Assembly (NCBI GenBank): GCA_022824025.1
Contig: JAJEBF010000058.1
Coordinates: 1-43,840 of the forward strand
Source: Caldilineaceae bacterium
GTDB taxonomy: Bacteria > Chloroflexota > Anaerolineae > Caldilineales > Caldilineaceae
Length of the DNA stretch: 43,840 nt
Direction of reading: 5' to 3'
Position numbers and translations under genes: made by a program. Of this stretch, positions 1 to 8,971 are shown in pieces (the stretch's first letter is position 1; every line of letters begins with the position of its first letter). Under the pieces are notes generated by a model. It did not search any database. It worked only from the letters and a program-made list of their open reading frames with translations, and was not told where the DNA came from.

Positions 1-411
1 GCCGTACGCAACTTCGAATACGACGAATCCGAGCTCCCCGATGTACTCGAGGACCTGGCATCCATGACCGAATCATTCGACGAAACGCTCGCCGGTCTTG
101 CCCAGCAGCCCGATCTGCCCAGGGACCCCTTCACCGGCCAACCCCTCAGTGAGCCGCCCCCCGGCGTGCAACGCGACGAACTGTCCGACCTCCCGTCCCT
201 TCAGGACGACCGCACCCCGGAGATCCTGACGGACCAGCGCAACCAGCTCCAGGCCCTCTACCACGAAGTCGAAGAGCTGAAACGGGACGAACTCTATAGC
301 ACGAAGAGAGACCTCTTCCGGCAAGGCGAAGACCTGGACACCGTAACCATCACGAAAAAACGCCCGCCGCCGACCATCGACCACTCTCTCCTTCCCGCCA
401 ACCGGAACTAG
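1..411 (+). CDS. C-terminal part of an unrecognised protein (5' end outside window)
   Basis: The frame is open from base 1 to a TAG at 409-411, so this is the last 136 codons of a gene starting outside the window. An internal ATG at 64 could serve as a start, but the codons before it read on in the same acidic style (NFEYDESELPDVLEDL), so I treat the gene as truncated by the window edge. The protein is hydrophilic with no membrane segment. It has a Pro/Asp-rich stretch and then a probable coiled coil (QLQALYHEVEELKRDE) and ends in a Pro-rich tail. I do not recognise the family. A second copy of the last 62 codons lies inverted at the other end of the window (43651-43840), with 7 residue differences by eye, so it belongs to a repeated gene or element. 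Confidence 0.55.
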   Translation, partial: AVRNFEYDESELPDVLEDLASMTESFDETLAGLAQQPDLPRDPFTGQPLSEPPPGVQRDELSDLPSLQDDRTPEILTDQRNQLQALYHEVEELKRDELYSTKRDLFRQGEDLDTVTITKKRPPPTIDHSLLPANRN

Positions 412-634
412 AGAACAGCACCAAACAAAATACACTATAATGGATTCAACCCCCTGCGCCGCCGCAGCCGTAACCCCCTACCCACCACCCGCCTCCCAGG
501 CCCAAACCCGCGCCGACTCCCGCCCCCAATCCAGCCGCCGCCCATCCCCGCACCCCCCGCAACCGCCTTCCCTCGCCCACTCCTGCCTTTCTCGTGCTTC
601 CCCCGCCGTGCATCTGCCCTTCACCACGCAAACT
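222..634 (+). repeat. Left copy of inverted repeat bracketing the window
   Basis: This segment matches the reverse complement of 43431-43840. The match covers the end of the partial gene, its stop codon, an AT-rich 3' flank with conserved TATAATGGATTCAAC, and about 190 bp of C/A-rich sequence ending CTTCACCACGCAAAC. Hand alignment of the first 230 bp gives about 15 mismatches. The match on the other side is cut by the window edge, so the repeat may be longer. Both copies run directly into the 10-bp arrays. Confidence 0.85.
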
Positions 635-950
635 CTCGTCAAACGCTCACGAACGCTCACACAACGCTCATGAACACACACCCATATCGGCCAGCCCCCA
701 TCACAGCCCGTCACCTAAGTCACACGCACTGCAGTTCACACAATCTCACCCAAACTCTCGTCAAACGCTCACAAACGCTCACACAACGCTCATGAACACA
801 CACCCATACCGGCCTGCCCCCCTTCAAAGCCCATCACCTGAATCACACGCACTGCAGCTCACACAATCTCACCCAAACTCTCGTCAAACACTCACAAACA
901 CTCACGAACACTCACCAAACACTCACGAACACTCACCAAACACTCACACC
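631..950 (+). repeat. 10-bp repeat array with two-and-a-part 122-bp direct repeats
   Basis: The stretch 412-1107 has no credible gene. Within it, AACTCTCGTCAAAC recurs at 631, 753 and 876, giving direct repeats of 122 and 123 bp, the third copy truncated. Each begins with units of the form AAACGCTCAC, GAACGCTCAC or ACAACGCTCATG and includes ACTGCAG and CACAATCTCACCC. The third copy continues as about seven 10-11 bp units (AAACACTCAC, GAACACTCACC). The units are the reverse complement of those at 43100-43436. Frames open through the array are low-complexity and change between copies, so I do not call genes. Nothing further was seen in 951-1107 apart from a GGGAGG site about 15 bases before the next gene. 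Confidence 0.85.
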
Positions 951-1107
951 GGCGTCCAACCGCCCTTCCCCCAATTCCCCGCAGTGCCCCGCAGTTTCCC
1001 TTCCTCAAAACCTATCCCTTTTGCCGAGCATCCATCGCGTGGTAGTCTGTGCCATCAAATGAAAGCCGGAAGGCCTTACATCGGATTGGGAGGCAACGGT
1101 CCGCACC

Positions 1108-2316
1108 ATGTCAAGATTCATCGTGATCGGGGGAGGAGCAATCGGCCTGAATGCCGCCTACCAATTGGCTCGGAAAAAAGTCGGCAGCGTCACGCTGTTG
1201 GAGAAGGGCCAGGTTGGGGACGGTTCCAGCAGTCGCGCCGGCGGCATCATCACAGGCCTGCTTTGGTCGGAGACCGGGGTACTGGCGCGTACGATCAGCC
1301 TCCGCCTCTACCAGGAGTTGAGCGCAGACCTGGAGCGGTACGGTTACCAATTCCAAGACGTAGGCTGCCTGAATCTGTTTGACGCTTCATCATGGGCGGA
1401 GCGGGAAGCGTTGCTGCCTCTGTACGATCGGCTGGGGTTTGGCTACGAGGTTCTGGACGCTGAGCAGATGCGCGGGCGCTGGCCCGATCTTCGTCCCGAG
1501 GCGGACCAGATCGGGCTGCATGATGCACTGGGCGGGTACAGCGAGCCGCATGAGTTCGTGCCTGCGCTGGCAAGGCGCTGCCGCGACCTGGGTGTCGAAA
1601 TACGCGAGAACGCGCGCGTCAACGGGCTGGAGACCAGAAATGGCCGCGTGGTGGGCGTGCAGACGGATCTGGGGACGCTGGAGGCTGACGCCGTCATCTG
1701 CGCCGTCCACGCATGGACGGTCACGTTCATGGCGCAGTGCGGGGCGCGCCTGCCGATCAAATCTTTCGTCCACCAGCGCTATGTCAGCTCGAAACTGCCG
1801 GAAGCCGCGGCGATCCCTGCGATTAACGCCAATCCTCAAGGGGGTTACCTCCGGCCTGCACGCCTGGGAACCACAGACTTTCGTCTGCTGGCCGGAGGCG
1901 AAACAGAGAACCGGAGTGAAGAACGTGTGGAGGACCTCTCGTTCCACATGGCAGGCCTTTCCGCGCCGGCGAGCCTGCGCGCCCAGCTGACGGCAAACCT
2001 GACGCCCCTGGTTCCAAAATTGGGTCAGACGCGTTGGGAGAGCGAGCAGGTCGGGTTAATCTCATTTTCTCTGGACGGCGAGCCGATTCTGGGGAAGCTG
2101 CCGCAGCTGCCGGGGCTGGTGGTGGGTGCCGCTTTCCATTCTGGGGGGTTCGCATACAGCCCGGTTGCCGGACTGCTGTTGGCCCAGCTGGCAGCCGAAG
2201 AGAGGCCCAGCGTCGACATAACCTCGTTTTCGCCCGCCCGGTTTGCCGCGGAGGATTCGGCGGCTTACCTGGCAAAAACGGTCGTCCAGGCCGATGCCTT
2301 CCGTCGGCGCCACTAA
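1108..2316 (+). CDS. FAD-dependent amine/amino-acid oxidase family protein (DAO fold)
   Basis: This 402-residue protein starts with a Rossmann FAD-binding motif, VIGGGAIGLNAAYQL (residues 6-20), followed by the LLEKG strand whose Glu normally binds ribose. A serine/arginine segment (GSSSRAGG) resembles sarcosine and glycine oxidases. The C-terminus has GAAFHSGGFAYSPVAG, the usual second FAD contact of the DAO family. The length is normal and no signal peptide is visible, so it should be cytoplasmic. Family members oxidise secondary or primary amines of small amino acids, giving an imine and H2O2, or pass electrons elsewhere. The substrate here cannot be read from sequence. It lies upstream of the first importer but is separated from it by a promoter. 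The ATG at 1108 has GGGAGG rather far upstream (about 14 bases). Confidence 0.85.
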   Translation: MSRFIVIGGGAIGLNAAYQLARKKVGSVTLLEKGQVGDGSSSRAGGIITGLLWSETGVLARTISLRLYQELSADLERYGYQFQDVGCLNLFDASSWAEREALLPLYDRLGFGYEVLDAEQMRGRWPDLRPEADQIGLHDALGGYSEPHEFVPALARRCRDLGVEIRENARVNGLETRNGRVVGVQTDLGTLEADAVICAVHAWTVTFMAQCGARLPIKSFVHQRYVSSKLPEAAAIPAINANPQGGYLRPARLGTTDFRLLAGGETENRSEERVEDLSFHMAGLSAPASLRAQLTANLTPLVPKLGQTRWESEQVGLISFSLDGEPILGKLPQLPGLVVGAAFHSGGFAYSPVAGLLLAQLAAEERPSVDITSFSPARFAAEDSAAYLAKTVVQADAFRRRH

Positions 2317-2343
2317 AGGCCGCCTCGCCCTGGTTTATCAACC

Positions 2344-2372
2344 TTGACAGAGCGGTTCAAATTTGGCATAAT
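2344..2372 (+). promoter_or_regulatory. Sigma-70-type promoter of the first importer operon
   Basis: TTGACA at 2344-2349 and CATAAT at 2367-2372 are separated by exactly 17 bases. Transcription would start near 2380 and give a leader of about 220 nt before the binding-protein gene. The leader holds a perfect 10-bp palindrome, CAGTCGACTG (2506-2515), which could be an operator or a small hairpin. I recognise no known riboswitch class in it. Confidence 0.7.
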
Positions 2373-2600
2373 GCCGGCGTTCGCGAGGGCGCTTCACACC
2401 GGCGTACATGCTAGTGAGGGAAAAGGCTTGAGTCTGAGTTTCTGTTTCCGCCTCGAGTTGTCGCCAGGGTTTCAAATTTCCACGTGCAGGCTACAGACAA
2501 CCTGTCAGTCGACTGGCACAAGACAGTGCTGCGTCCAATGCCGTCTTCTTGGGCGGTACACCCAACTATCGTTCCACCAACTTCCAAAGGAGAGACTCAC

Positions 2601-4277
2601 ATGAAGCGTTGGCACCTACGTTTCGTTATTTCCGCACTTCTCGTCCTCTCGGTTGTATTGGGCGCGTGTGCCGCGCCGGCGGCCCCGGCCCCCGCCGATT
2701 CCGGCGAGGCAATGGCCGAAGAAGACGCCATGACCGGCCGTGCGTTACCGGATGACGCGGCCGAAGAGCAGGTGATCCGCTATGTAGCTCGCGGATTCGG
2801 CCGTTTGAATCCCGCGGCAGAGGGTGGGTTCGGTCGTTTCATCATTTCACATATGTTTATGCCCTTCTTCATCCGCGATGCGAGTCACAACCTCTCACCC
2901 TGGTTGGCTACCGGCATCGACGCCAATGATGACCAGTCCGTATACACCATCCATATTCATCCTGACGCAGTCTGGAATGACGGATCACCGGTCACCGCGC
3001 AGGAGGCCAAGGCCTACTGGGAGTATGGTCTGCACCCGGACAAATGCGTCGGTTGCTACCTTTCCCGCTTTACGGGCTTTGACCTGATCGAGGGCGCGCA
3101 GGCCGTAATCGACGGCGAGGCCGACGTAGTGTCTGGCGTTGTGGCTGTGGATGACAAGACGTTGGAGGTCCGCTTGGTCGGACCCGATCCTCTCTTCCCG
3201 CAGCGTGTCGCTCTGTTTGACACAGGTTTCGTCAAAGTGGAAGACATCACCGGCGAGGACTTCTCCGCCACGTCTGAAACGCGCGTGAACGGACCATTCA
3301 TGATTCAGGACTGGGACGTCGACGAGCAGAGGTTTGAGATTGTCCAGAATCCGAACTGGTGGGGGGACAAGCAGCCATTCATCGAGCGAATCATCGCGAC
3401 GCCGTCGGCTGACGAGAACATTTCCTTCATCATGTGGCAGAACGACGAGGTGGACATCGCCTTCTTCCTGACCAACGTGCGCGAGCAGTTGGAGGAAGGG
3501 ACGTTCACGGTCATCCCGTACGCCACAAACCTGTTCTACACGTTCTGGGCCGGCGTGGAGCCGATCGATGACCTCAATGTGCGCAGAGCGCTGGTACACG
3601 CCGTTGACTGGCGTCCGGCGGTTTCGGCGGCCTGGGAAGGCACGCGCGACGAACGCTTCATGTCGACGTTGCTGACGCCCGAGCTTCAGTGCTACAAGGA
3701 AGGCAATTGGCCCGATTTCGGATTTGATCCGGAACTGGCCAAGCAGGAACTGGCAGCCTCCAAGTACGGCGGACCGGAGAATCTCCCTACGATTCGCATC
3801 ACCACGGGCGGCCAGTCGCCAAACTACATCCGTACTGCTGAGATCATGGTGGAGCAGTGGAAAAACAACCTGGGCATCACCGATGTGGAAATCCGCCCCG
3901 GTGGGATGGATGTCTGGGGGCAGGACGCGGAACTGGTCAACGTTCGCCGCCAGAGCCTGGGCGCCATTCTGCCTGATCCGCCCAACTTCCTGGCGGGCCA
4001 CTGGGCCAATTACGGCAACCCGGAGGCGGCAGGGAGCATGGCGGACGACACTGAACTTGCCGAGATGATCGAGTCGCTCAAGGGGATGTCGCGCGACGAT
4101 CCCGGCTTCTGTGACCTGGTGCAGGAGACCGAGGCGCGCATGCTCGGACACTATCCCATCATTCCGATGATTTGGGATCCGTACGGCTACAGTGTCAAGC
4201 CGCGCATCAAGAATTTTGGCACCAATGTGGACAACAACTGGGCCACGTTGCTGGACATATATGTTGCCGAAGAGTAA
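2601..4277 (+). CDS. ABC transporter substrate-binding lipoprotein, family 5 (first of three tandem paralogs)
   Basis: This 558-residue protein has an N-terminal basic and hydrophobic signal and a lipobox LGAC with the acylated Cys at residue 23, followed by an Ala/Pro linker. The mature part is a family-5 (oligopeptide, dipeptide, nickel, opine, oligosaccharide) binding protein: PWLATGID, YTIHIHPDAVWNDGSPVTA, NGPFMIQDW and NVRRALVHAVDW are typical. It would capture substrate outside the membrane for the permeases downstream. It shares PDDAAEEQVIRYV after the linker, and a CxxC (KCVGC), with the next two proteins. AAAGGAGA at 2587 fixes the ATG at 2601; the frame is open upstream, but those earlier starts lack a ribosome site and would bury the signal peptide. 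The substrate is not predictable. Confidence 0.93.
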   Translation: MKRWHLRFVISALLVLSVVLGACAAPAAPAPADSGEAMAEEDAMTGRALPDDAAEEQVIRYVARGFGRLNPAAEGGFGRFIISHMFMPFFIRDASHNLSPWLATGIDANDDQSVYTIHIHPDAVWNDGSPVTAQEAKAYWEYGLHPDKCVGCYLSRFTGFDLIEGAQAVIDGEADVVSGVVAVDDKTLEVRLVGPDPLFPQRVALFDTGFVKVEDITGEDFSATSETRVNGPFMIQDWDVDEQRFEIVQNPNWWGDKQPFIERIIATPSADENISFIMWQNDEVDIAFFLTNVREQLEEGTFTVIPYATNLFYTFWAGVEPIDDLNVRRALVHAVDWRPAVSAAWEGTRDERFMSTLLTPELQCYKEGNWPDFGFDPELAKQELAASKYGGPENLPTIRITTGGQSPNYIRTAEIMVEQWKNNLGITDVEIRPGGMDVWGQDAELVNVRRQSLGAILPDPPNFLAGHWANYGNPEAAGSMADDTELAEMIESLKGMSRDDPGFCDLVQETEARMLGHYPIIPMIWDPYGYSVKPRIKNFGTNVDNNWATLLDIYVAEE

Positions 4278-4284
4278 ACGGCAG

Positions 4285-4320
4285 GGGGTGAGATTCCGGA
4301 CGGGGTCTCACCCCTTTTTT
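4285..4320 (+). terminator. Rho-independent terminator between tandem binding-protein genes
   Basis: A perfect 9-bp stem, GGGGTGAGA (4285-4293) with TCTCACCCC (4306-4314), has a 12-nt loop and is followed directly by six T residues. It lies 8 bases past the stop codon. It would reduce or stop transcription from the first binding-protein gene into the second, so the paralogs need not be equally expressed. Confidence 0.85.
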
Positions 4321-4371
4321 GTTAGACCTGGAAGCAATCAAATTGACTTTCCAACCCGGAGGTGGAGCCCG

Positions 4372-6045
4372 ATGAAAGAGAAGACAAAGCTGTTTTGGGT
4401 CGTTTCCCTGTTCCTGACGGTGGCCTTGGCACTGTCGGCCTGCGCGGCGCCGGCGGCTCCCGCGGATGGGGGCGGCGCGGCCATGGCGGATGAGGCAGAG
4501 GCGATGGAAGGCAGGCCGCTGCCGGACGATGCAGCCGAAGAGCAGGTGATCCGGTATGTGACCCGCGATCTCAGCCGTCTGAACCCGGCATCGGAGTCCG
4601 GTTTCGGCCGTCCCTGGATCTCCCATATGTGGATGCCATTCTTCCTGCGCGATCGCAATCACGATTTGCATCCCTGGCTGGCGACCGACTGGGAAGTGAA
4701 CGAAGACAATACGGTATACACGATTCACATCAATCCCGATGCCAACTGGTCGGACGGATCCCCGGTCGTGGCGCAGGAGGCGATCGACTTCTGGTCATGG
4801 GCACTGAGCCCAAGTTGCATCAGCTGCTGGACATACCTGCGGCTGAGCGCCGTTGAGGGCGCGCAGGCCGTTATCGATGGAGAGGCCGACACCATCGCCG
4901 GCCTGACCGCCATTGACGACAAAACGCTGCAGATTACGCTTGCAGAGCCGAGCCCGACCTTCATGGCGGCCATGGCCCACTACAACACCGGCTTCGTCAA
5001 GATGGAAGACGTTAACGCTGACGAGTTCGCGGCCGACGCCAATACACGGGTAAACGGCCCCTTCAAGATCGAGGTTTGGGACCTGGATGAACGGGAATAT
5101 GAGATCGTTCAGAACCCCAACTGGTGGGGAGACAAAAAGCCCTACATCGAACGGATCATAGCCCAGTGGTCCAACGACGAGAACATAACCTATATTATGT
5201 GGCAGGATGGGGAGGCTGACATCGCCCACTGGTTCACAAACATTCGCGAACCGCTGCGGGCCGAAAGCCCCGAATTGTTCGTATTGATCCCCTATGCCAC
5301 GAACTTCTACTTTGCGCTACACACGTCTAAGCCGCCCTTGGATGACCTCAACGTCCGGCGGGCGCTGCTCCACGCGGTAGACTGGGATCTGGCCATCAGC
5401 GCGGCCTACGAAGGCTCGCGCAACGAACGCGTGATGAAGACGCACATTACCCCCGAGCTGCCCTGTTTCGTAGCGGATAACTGGCCCGACTTCGGATACG
5501 ATCCGGAACTGGCCAAGCAGGAGCTGGCCGCTTCCAAGTACGGCGGCCCCGAAGACCTGCCCAAGATCCGCATTTCCAGCGGCGGCCAGTCGCCCAACTA
5601 CCTGCGGACAGCTGAAATCATGGCTGAGCAGTGGAAGAACGTGCTGGGCATCACCGATGTCGAAATCCGACCCGGCTGGAGTGACGCCTGGGGCCAGGAA
5701 GCCGACCTCGTAAACGTCCAGCGAAATAGCTGGGGCGCCACGATTCCCGATCCCGCAGCGATGATCACCGGTCTGTGGAAACATTACACGAACCCTGATC
5801 ATGTCGCACTGGTGGATGATGAGTTGGACGCCATGATGGCCGAGCTTCCAACCCTCGACCCCGCGAGCGATGAGTACTGCGACAAGGTCTCGGCAGCTGA
5901 AAGACGGCTGCTCGGCCACTACTACTTCCTTCCCATGATCTGGGACCTGTACGAATATGTTGTACAGCCCCATGTCAAGAATTTCGATGCCAACGTTGAC
6001 AATAACTGGTCCACGTTGCTCGACATCTATATTGCCGAACATTAG
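4372..6045 (+). CDS. ABC transporter substrate-binding lipoprotein, family 5 (second tandem paralog)
   Basis: This 557-residue lipoprotein has lipobox LSAC with Cys at residue 24 and the C-A-A-P-A-A-P linker. It is a close paralog of the preceding protein along its whole length: PDDAAEEQVIRYV, YTIHINPDANWSDGSP, NGPFKIEVWD, NVRRALLHAVDW, NPNWWGDKKPYIERII and KYGGPEDLPKIRI recur. The CxxC (SCISC) near residue 145 and the later Cys of LPCF and EYCD are also kept, suggesting disulfides in the mature exported protein. GGAGGTGG at 4358 sets the ATG at 4372. The frame is open further upstream but runs through the terminator. The retained fold with changed surface residues suggests a different ligand range for the same permease, which is inference. 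Confidence 0.93.
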   Translation: MKEKTKLFWVVSLFLTVALALSACAAPAAPADGGGAAMADEAEAMEGRPLPDDAAEEQVIRYVTRDLSRLNPASESGFGRPWISHMWMPFFLRDRNHDLHPWLATDWEVNEDNTVYTIHINPDANWSDGSPVVAQEAIDFWSWALSPSCISCWTYLRLSAVEGAQAVIDGEADTIAGLTAIDDKTLQITLAEPSPTFMAAMAHYNTGFVKMEDVNADEFAADANTRVNGPFKIEVWDLDEREYEIVQNPNWWGDKKPYIERIIAQWSNDENITYIMWQDGEADIAHWFTNIREPLRAESPELFVLIPYATNFYFALHTSKPPLDDLNVRRALLHAVDWDLAISAAYEGSRNERVMKTHITPELPCFVADNWPDFGYDPELAKQELAASKYGGPEDLPKIRISSGGQSPNYLRTAEIMAEQWKNVLGITDVEIRPGWSDAWGQEADLVNVQRNSWGATIPDPAAMITGLWKHYTNPDHVALVDDELDAMMAELPTLDPASDEYCDKVSAAERRLLGHYYFLPMIWDLYEYVVQPHVKNFDANVDNNWSTLLDIYIAEH

Positions 6046-6059
6046 GAACTGGTGATGGA

Positions 6060-6099
6060 TGAGGGGTGGAAAGCAAGGTGCCTTCCACCCCTCATTGTT
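6060..6099 (+). terminator. Strong hairpin (terminator or attenuator) between second and third binding-protein genes
   Basis: A perfect 12-bp stem, TGAGGGGTGGAA (6060-6071) with TTCCACCCCTCA (6083-6094), has an 11-nt loop. It is followed by TTGTTG, a weak T tract. It lies at the same place as the terminator after the first paralog. It could be a leaky terminator or a 3'-end stabiliser. Confidence 0.65.
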
Positions 6100-6148
6100 G
6101 ACCTCTTGAACAGCGCATCGATTAGTAGACAATTGGAGGATAGAACCG

Positions 6149-7840
6149 ATGAAAGGTAGAGTGCAGCCGTATCTGTTCGCTTCAATGCTGCTTGTTCTTG
6201 CCCTTGTTGTTTCGGCCTGCGCGGCGCCGGCCGGTCCGGCGGGTTCCGATTCTGGCGACGCCATGGCGGAGGAGGGCGATGCGATGGCCGGGCGGCCATT
6301 GCCTGACGACGCGGCCGAGGAGCAGGTTATCCGGTATGTGACGCGCAATTTCAGTCGAATGAACCCGGCCTCGGAAGGCGGCTTTGGGAGGCCTTTTGTC
6401 TCGCACATCTGGATGACCCTGTTCCTGCGAGACTATGAGCACACTCCGCAACCCTGGCTCGCCACCGGTTATGACGTGAGCGATGATGGCCTGACCTACA
6501 CGATCCACATACATCCCGATGCCATCTGGTCGGATGGTTCAGCTGTTACCGCCCAGGATGTGAAGGTGTACTGGGAATATGCGGTGAGTCCTGAATGCAT
6601 TGGATGCAGGATGTTCAACTACAGCGCCATCAAGTTGATTGAGGGCATTCAGCCGGTGGTCGACGGCGAGGCTGATGAGATCCCCGGCCTGGTGGTCGTG
6701 GATGACAAGACGCTGGAGATCAATCTGGTGGCCCCCAAGCCGATATTGATTGACACGTTGGCGAACTACAACACGGCGATCGTCAAACTGGAGGACATTC
6801 TTGAGGGCGGCGAATTTTGGGCCGCAGACGGCACGGCGCGCGTAAACGGGCCCTTCAAGGTAAAGATTTGGGACCCGGACACGCAAGAATATGAAGTTGA
6901 GCAGAACCCGATGTGGTGGGGCGACAGAAAGCCCTACATTGAGCGCATCATAGGCCAGGCCTCGGCAGACGAGAATGTCTCCTTCATCATGTGGCAGAAC
7001 GACGAGGTGGACGTCGCCCACTGGCTTACGAATATTCGCGAGCCCCTTAGGGCGGAAAACCCGGAGAGCTTTACGCTGATCCCCTATGCCACCAACTTCT
7101 TCTACACGCTGAATACGGCTCTGCCGCCGTTTGATGACATCAACGTAAGGCGGGCCCTGATTCATGCGGTCGATTGGGACCTGGCAATAGAGGCGGCCTG
7201 GGAAGGGGCGCGCAGTGACCGGGTGATGAAGACGCATCTGACGCCGGAGATTCAGTGTTACAAGGCAGACAACTGGCCGGACTTCGGCTACAATCCGGAA
7301 CTTGCCAGGGAAGAACTGGCGGCCTCCAAGTATGGGGGACCTGAAGACCTGCCAAAGATTCGCATCACCACGAACGGCCAGTCGCCCAACTATATCCGCA
7401 CCGCCGAGATCATGATGGAGATGTGGAAGAACAACCTGGGCGTCACCAATGTCGAAATGCGTCCTGGACGTATCGACGCCTGGGGCCAGGAGGGTGAAGA
7501 GGTGCAGGTTTTGCGGCGCAGTTCCGGCGCGGTGATTCCGGACTCGGCTGAATGGATGAACGGCTTCTACCAGCGGCTGGGCGATCCTGCCAGGCAGATC
7601 AATATCGTCGACGAAGAGCTGGGCGCCCTGGTGGACGAGATGGCGCTCCACTCATCCGCTGACGCTGAGTACTGTGACTTTGTTCAGGAGGTCGAGTCCC
7701 GCATTCTGGGGCACTACTACTTCCTGCCGATGATCTGGGACCTGTACGAATACAACACCAAGCCCTGGATCAAGGGTTTTGACACGAACGTGGACAACAA
7801 CTGGATTTCTCTGCTCGACATGTATGTAGCGGAACGGTAG
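6149..7840 (+). CDS. ABC transporter substrate-binding lipoprotein, family 5 (third tandem paralog)
   Basis: This 563-residue lipoprotein has lipobox VSAC with Cys at 24 and an Ala/Pro/Gly linker. The family-5 features and the paralog signature are all present: PDDAAEEQVIRYVTR, YTIHIHPDAIWSDGS, NGPFKVKIWDPD, NVRRALIHAVDWD and KYGGPEDLPKIRI. The CxxC is ECIGC. TTGGAGGA at 6133 sets the start. It is the paralog next to the permease genes and may be the original partner, with the two upstream genes as later duplicates; a tree would be needed to say so. It differs from the second paralog by a short insertion around EDILEGGEFWAADG. Confidence 0.93.
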   Translation: MKGRVQPYLFASMLLVLALVVSACAAPAGPAGSDSGDAMAEEGDAMAGRPLPDDAAEEQVIRYVTRNFSRMNPASEGGFGRPFVSHIWMTLFLRDYEHTPQPWLATGYDVSDDGLTYTIHIHPDAIWSDGSAVTAQDVKVYWEYAVSPECIGCRMFNYSAIKLIEGIQPVVDGEADEIPGLVVVDDKTLEINLVAPKPILIDTLANYNTAIVKLEDILEGGEFWAADGTARVNGPFKVKIWDPDTQEYEVEQNPMWWGDRKPYIERIIGQASADENVSFIMWQNDEVDVAHWLTNIREPLRAENPESFTLIPYATNFFYTLNTALPPFDDINVRRALIHAVDWDLAIEAAWEGARSDRVMKTHLTPEIQCYKADNWPDFGYNPELAREELAASKYGGPEDLPKIRITTNGQSPNYIRTAEIMMEMWKNNLGVTNVEMRPGRIDAWGQEGEEVQVLRRSSGAVIPDSAEWMNGFYQRLGDPARQINIVDEELGALVDEMALHSSADAEYCDFVQEVESRILGHYYFLPMIWDLYEYNTKPWIKGFDTNVDNNWISLLDMYVAER

Positions 7841-7865
7841 TCCACAGTTGAAGCTGCCAGGGGCC

Positions 7866-7897
7866 AATCGCTGCCCGCTCTGAAACGGGCAGCGATT
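7866..7897 (+). other. Hairpin between binding-protein gene and permease gene
   Basis: A perfect 12-bp stem, AATCGCTGCCCG (7866-7877) with CGGGCAGCGATT (7886-7897), has an 8-nt loop and no T tract. This position commonly holds a structure that protects the binding-protein mRNA 3' end, so that more binding protein than permease is made. Similar hairpins are present at the other two binding-protein/permease junctions. Confidence 0.7.
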
Positions 7898-7931
7898 GCC
7901 TTCGCGCTCCGTATCTTCAAGGACATTCAGC

Positions 7932-8882
7932 ATGTTCGTTTACACGATAAAACGCTTGGCCGTCGCGATTCCGACATTTATCGCGGTTCTCCTGATCACC
8001 TTTACGTTGACGGTGCTCAGTCCCTTCGATCCCGTGGCGATGATGATGACGCAGTTTGAAGGAACGCTGGACACTCTGGCCAGAGAAGAGGTCATCGAGA
8101 GAATCCGGGACCAGTATGGTCTGAACGATTCATACTGGGTCCAGTTTTCGCGCTGGATAGGCCGTCTTGTGCAGGGAGACCTGGGCATATCGATCAATGG
8201 CCAGCGCGATGTACTGCGCATGATCGTCAAGACGTTTCCCATCTCCTTCCAGTTGGGTCTGGCGGGGGCAGTCGTCACCACGATTCTGGGCATTCCCCTG
8301 GGGTGCATCGCCGCGCTCAGGCAGAATACCTGGCTTGACTACACGATAGTGGGCGGCACACTCGGCTTTCGCACCGTGCCGGTCTTCGTATTGGCGCCGC
8401 TTCTGCTGGTTCTCTTTGTGCTTGTGCTCGACATAATGAGAGTGCCGCGCGGGTGGGACGGACTCTTCCAAAGCAAGGTCATTCTGCCGGTCTTTATTCT
8501 TGCGCTCGGGCCTTTGCCGGTGGTTGTCCGGCAGACGCGGGCCGCCGTGCTTGAAGTCTTTTCAATGGACTATGTGCGCACGGCCAAGATGAAGGGCCTG
8601 GAGATGTGGCGCATCATCCTTCGCCACATCCTGCGCAACGCGCTGATCCCGGTCGTGACCACGCTGGGCTTTATCGCCGAAGGGCTGATTGTCGGCAGCA
8701 TTTTTCTTGACAGCATCTTTGCCATCCCGGGTTTCGGCGGCGTGGCAGAGGCGGGCTTTCGCGGGTTCGACTATCCGGTCATCATGGGCGTTACCATGGT
8801 CAGCGCGATCATGATCATCCTGACGAATCTCATCGTCGACCTGGTTTACCCCTTCCTCGATCCTCGAATCAAAATCGAGTAG
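7932..8882 (+). CDS. ABC transporter permease, DppB/OppB type
   Basis: This 316-residue inner-membrane protein has the DppB-type start (MFVYTIKRLAVAIPTF), about six membrane segments and the EAA-like coupling loop DYVRTAKMKGLEMWRIILRH, followed by NALIPV. It ends with DLVYPFLDPRIK, usual for the family. It pairs with the next gene product to form the channel for the three upstream binding proteins. The ATG at 7932 is preceded by AAGGA at 7919. A TTG at 7896 in the same frame lies inside the hairpin and is unlikely. No ATPase gene follows, unlike complete dpp/opp operons. Confidence 0.93.
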   Translation: MFVYTIKRLAVAIPTFIAVLLITFTLTVLSPFDPVAMMMTQFEGTLDTLAREEVIERIRDQYGLNDSYWVQFSRWIGRLVQGDLGISINGQRDVLRMIVKTFPISFQLGLAGAVVTTILGIPLGCIAALRQNTWLDYTIVGGTLGFRTVPVFVLAPLLLVLFVLVLDIMRVPRGWDGLFQSKVILPVFILALGPLPVVVRQTRAAVLEVFSMDYVRTAKMKGLEMWRIILRHILRNALIPVVTTLGFIAEGLIVGSIFLDSIFAIPGFGGVAEAGFRGFDYPVIMGVTMVSAIMIILTNLIVDLVYPFLDPRIKIE

Positions 8883-8971
8883 GCAGGTCGTTGGGATTAC
8901 AGATCGCGACCTGCCCGCAGTGCTCTTGACATTCGCCCTCGCGTGACCAGAAATACCAGGAACATTTTTTG

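Noticed and set aside
440..673. ORF starting MDSTPCAAAAV, with a similar start in the inverted copy (43383-43622)
   Set aside because: The first 39 codons align in both copies, but a 1-base indel then shifts the frame and the rest is array sequence, so conservation is at DNA level.
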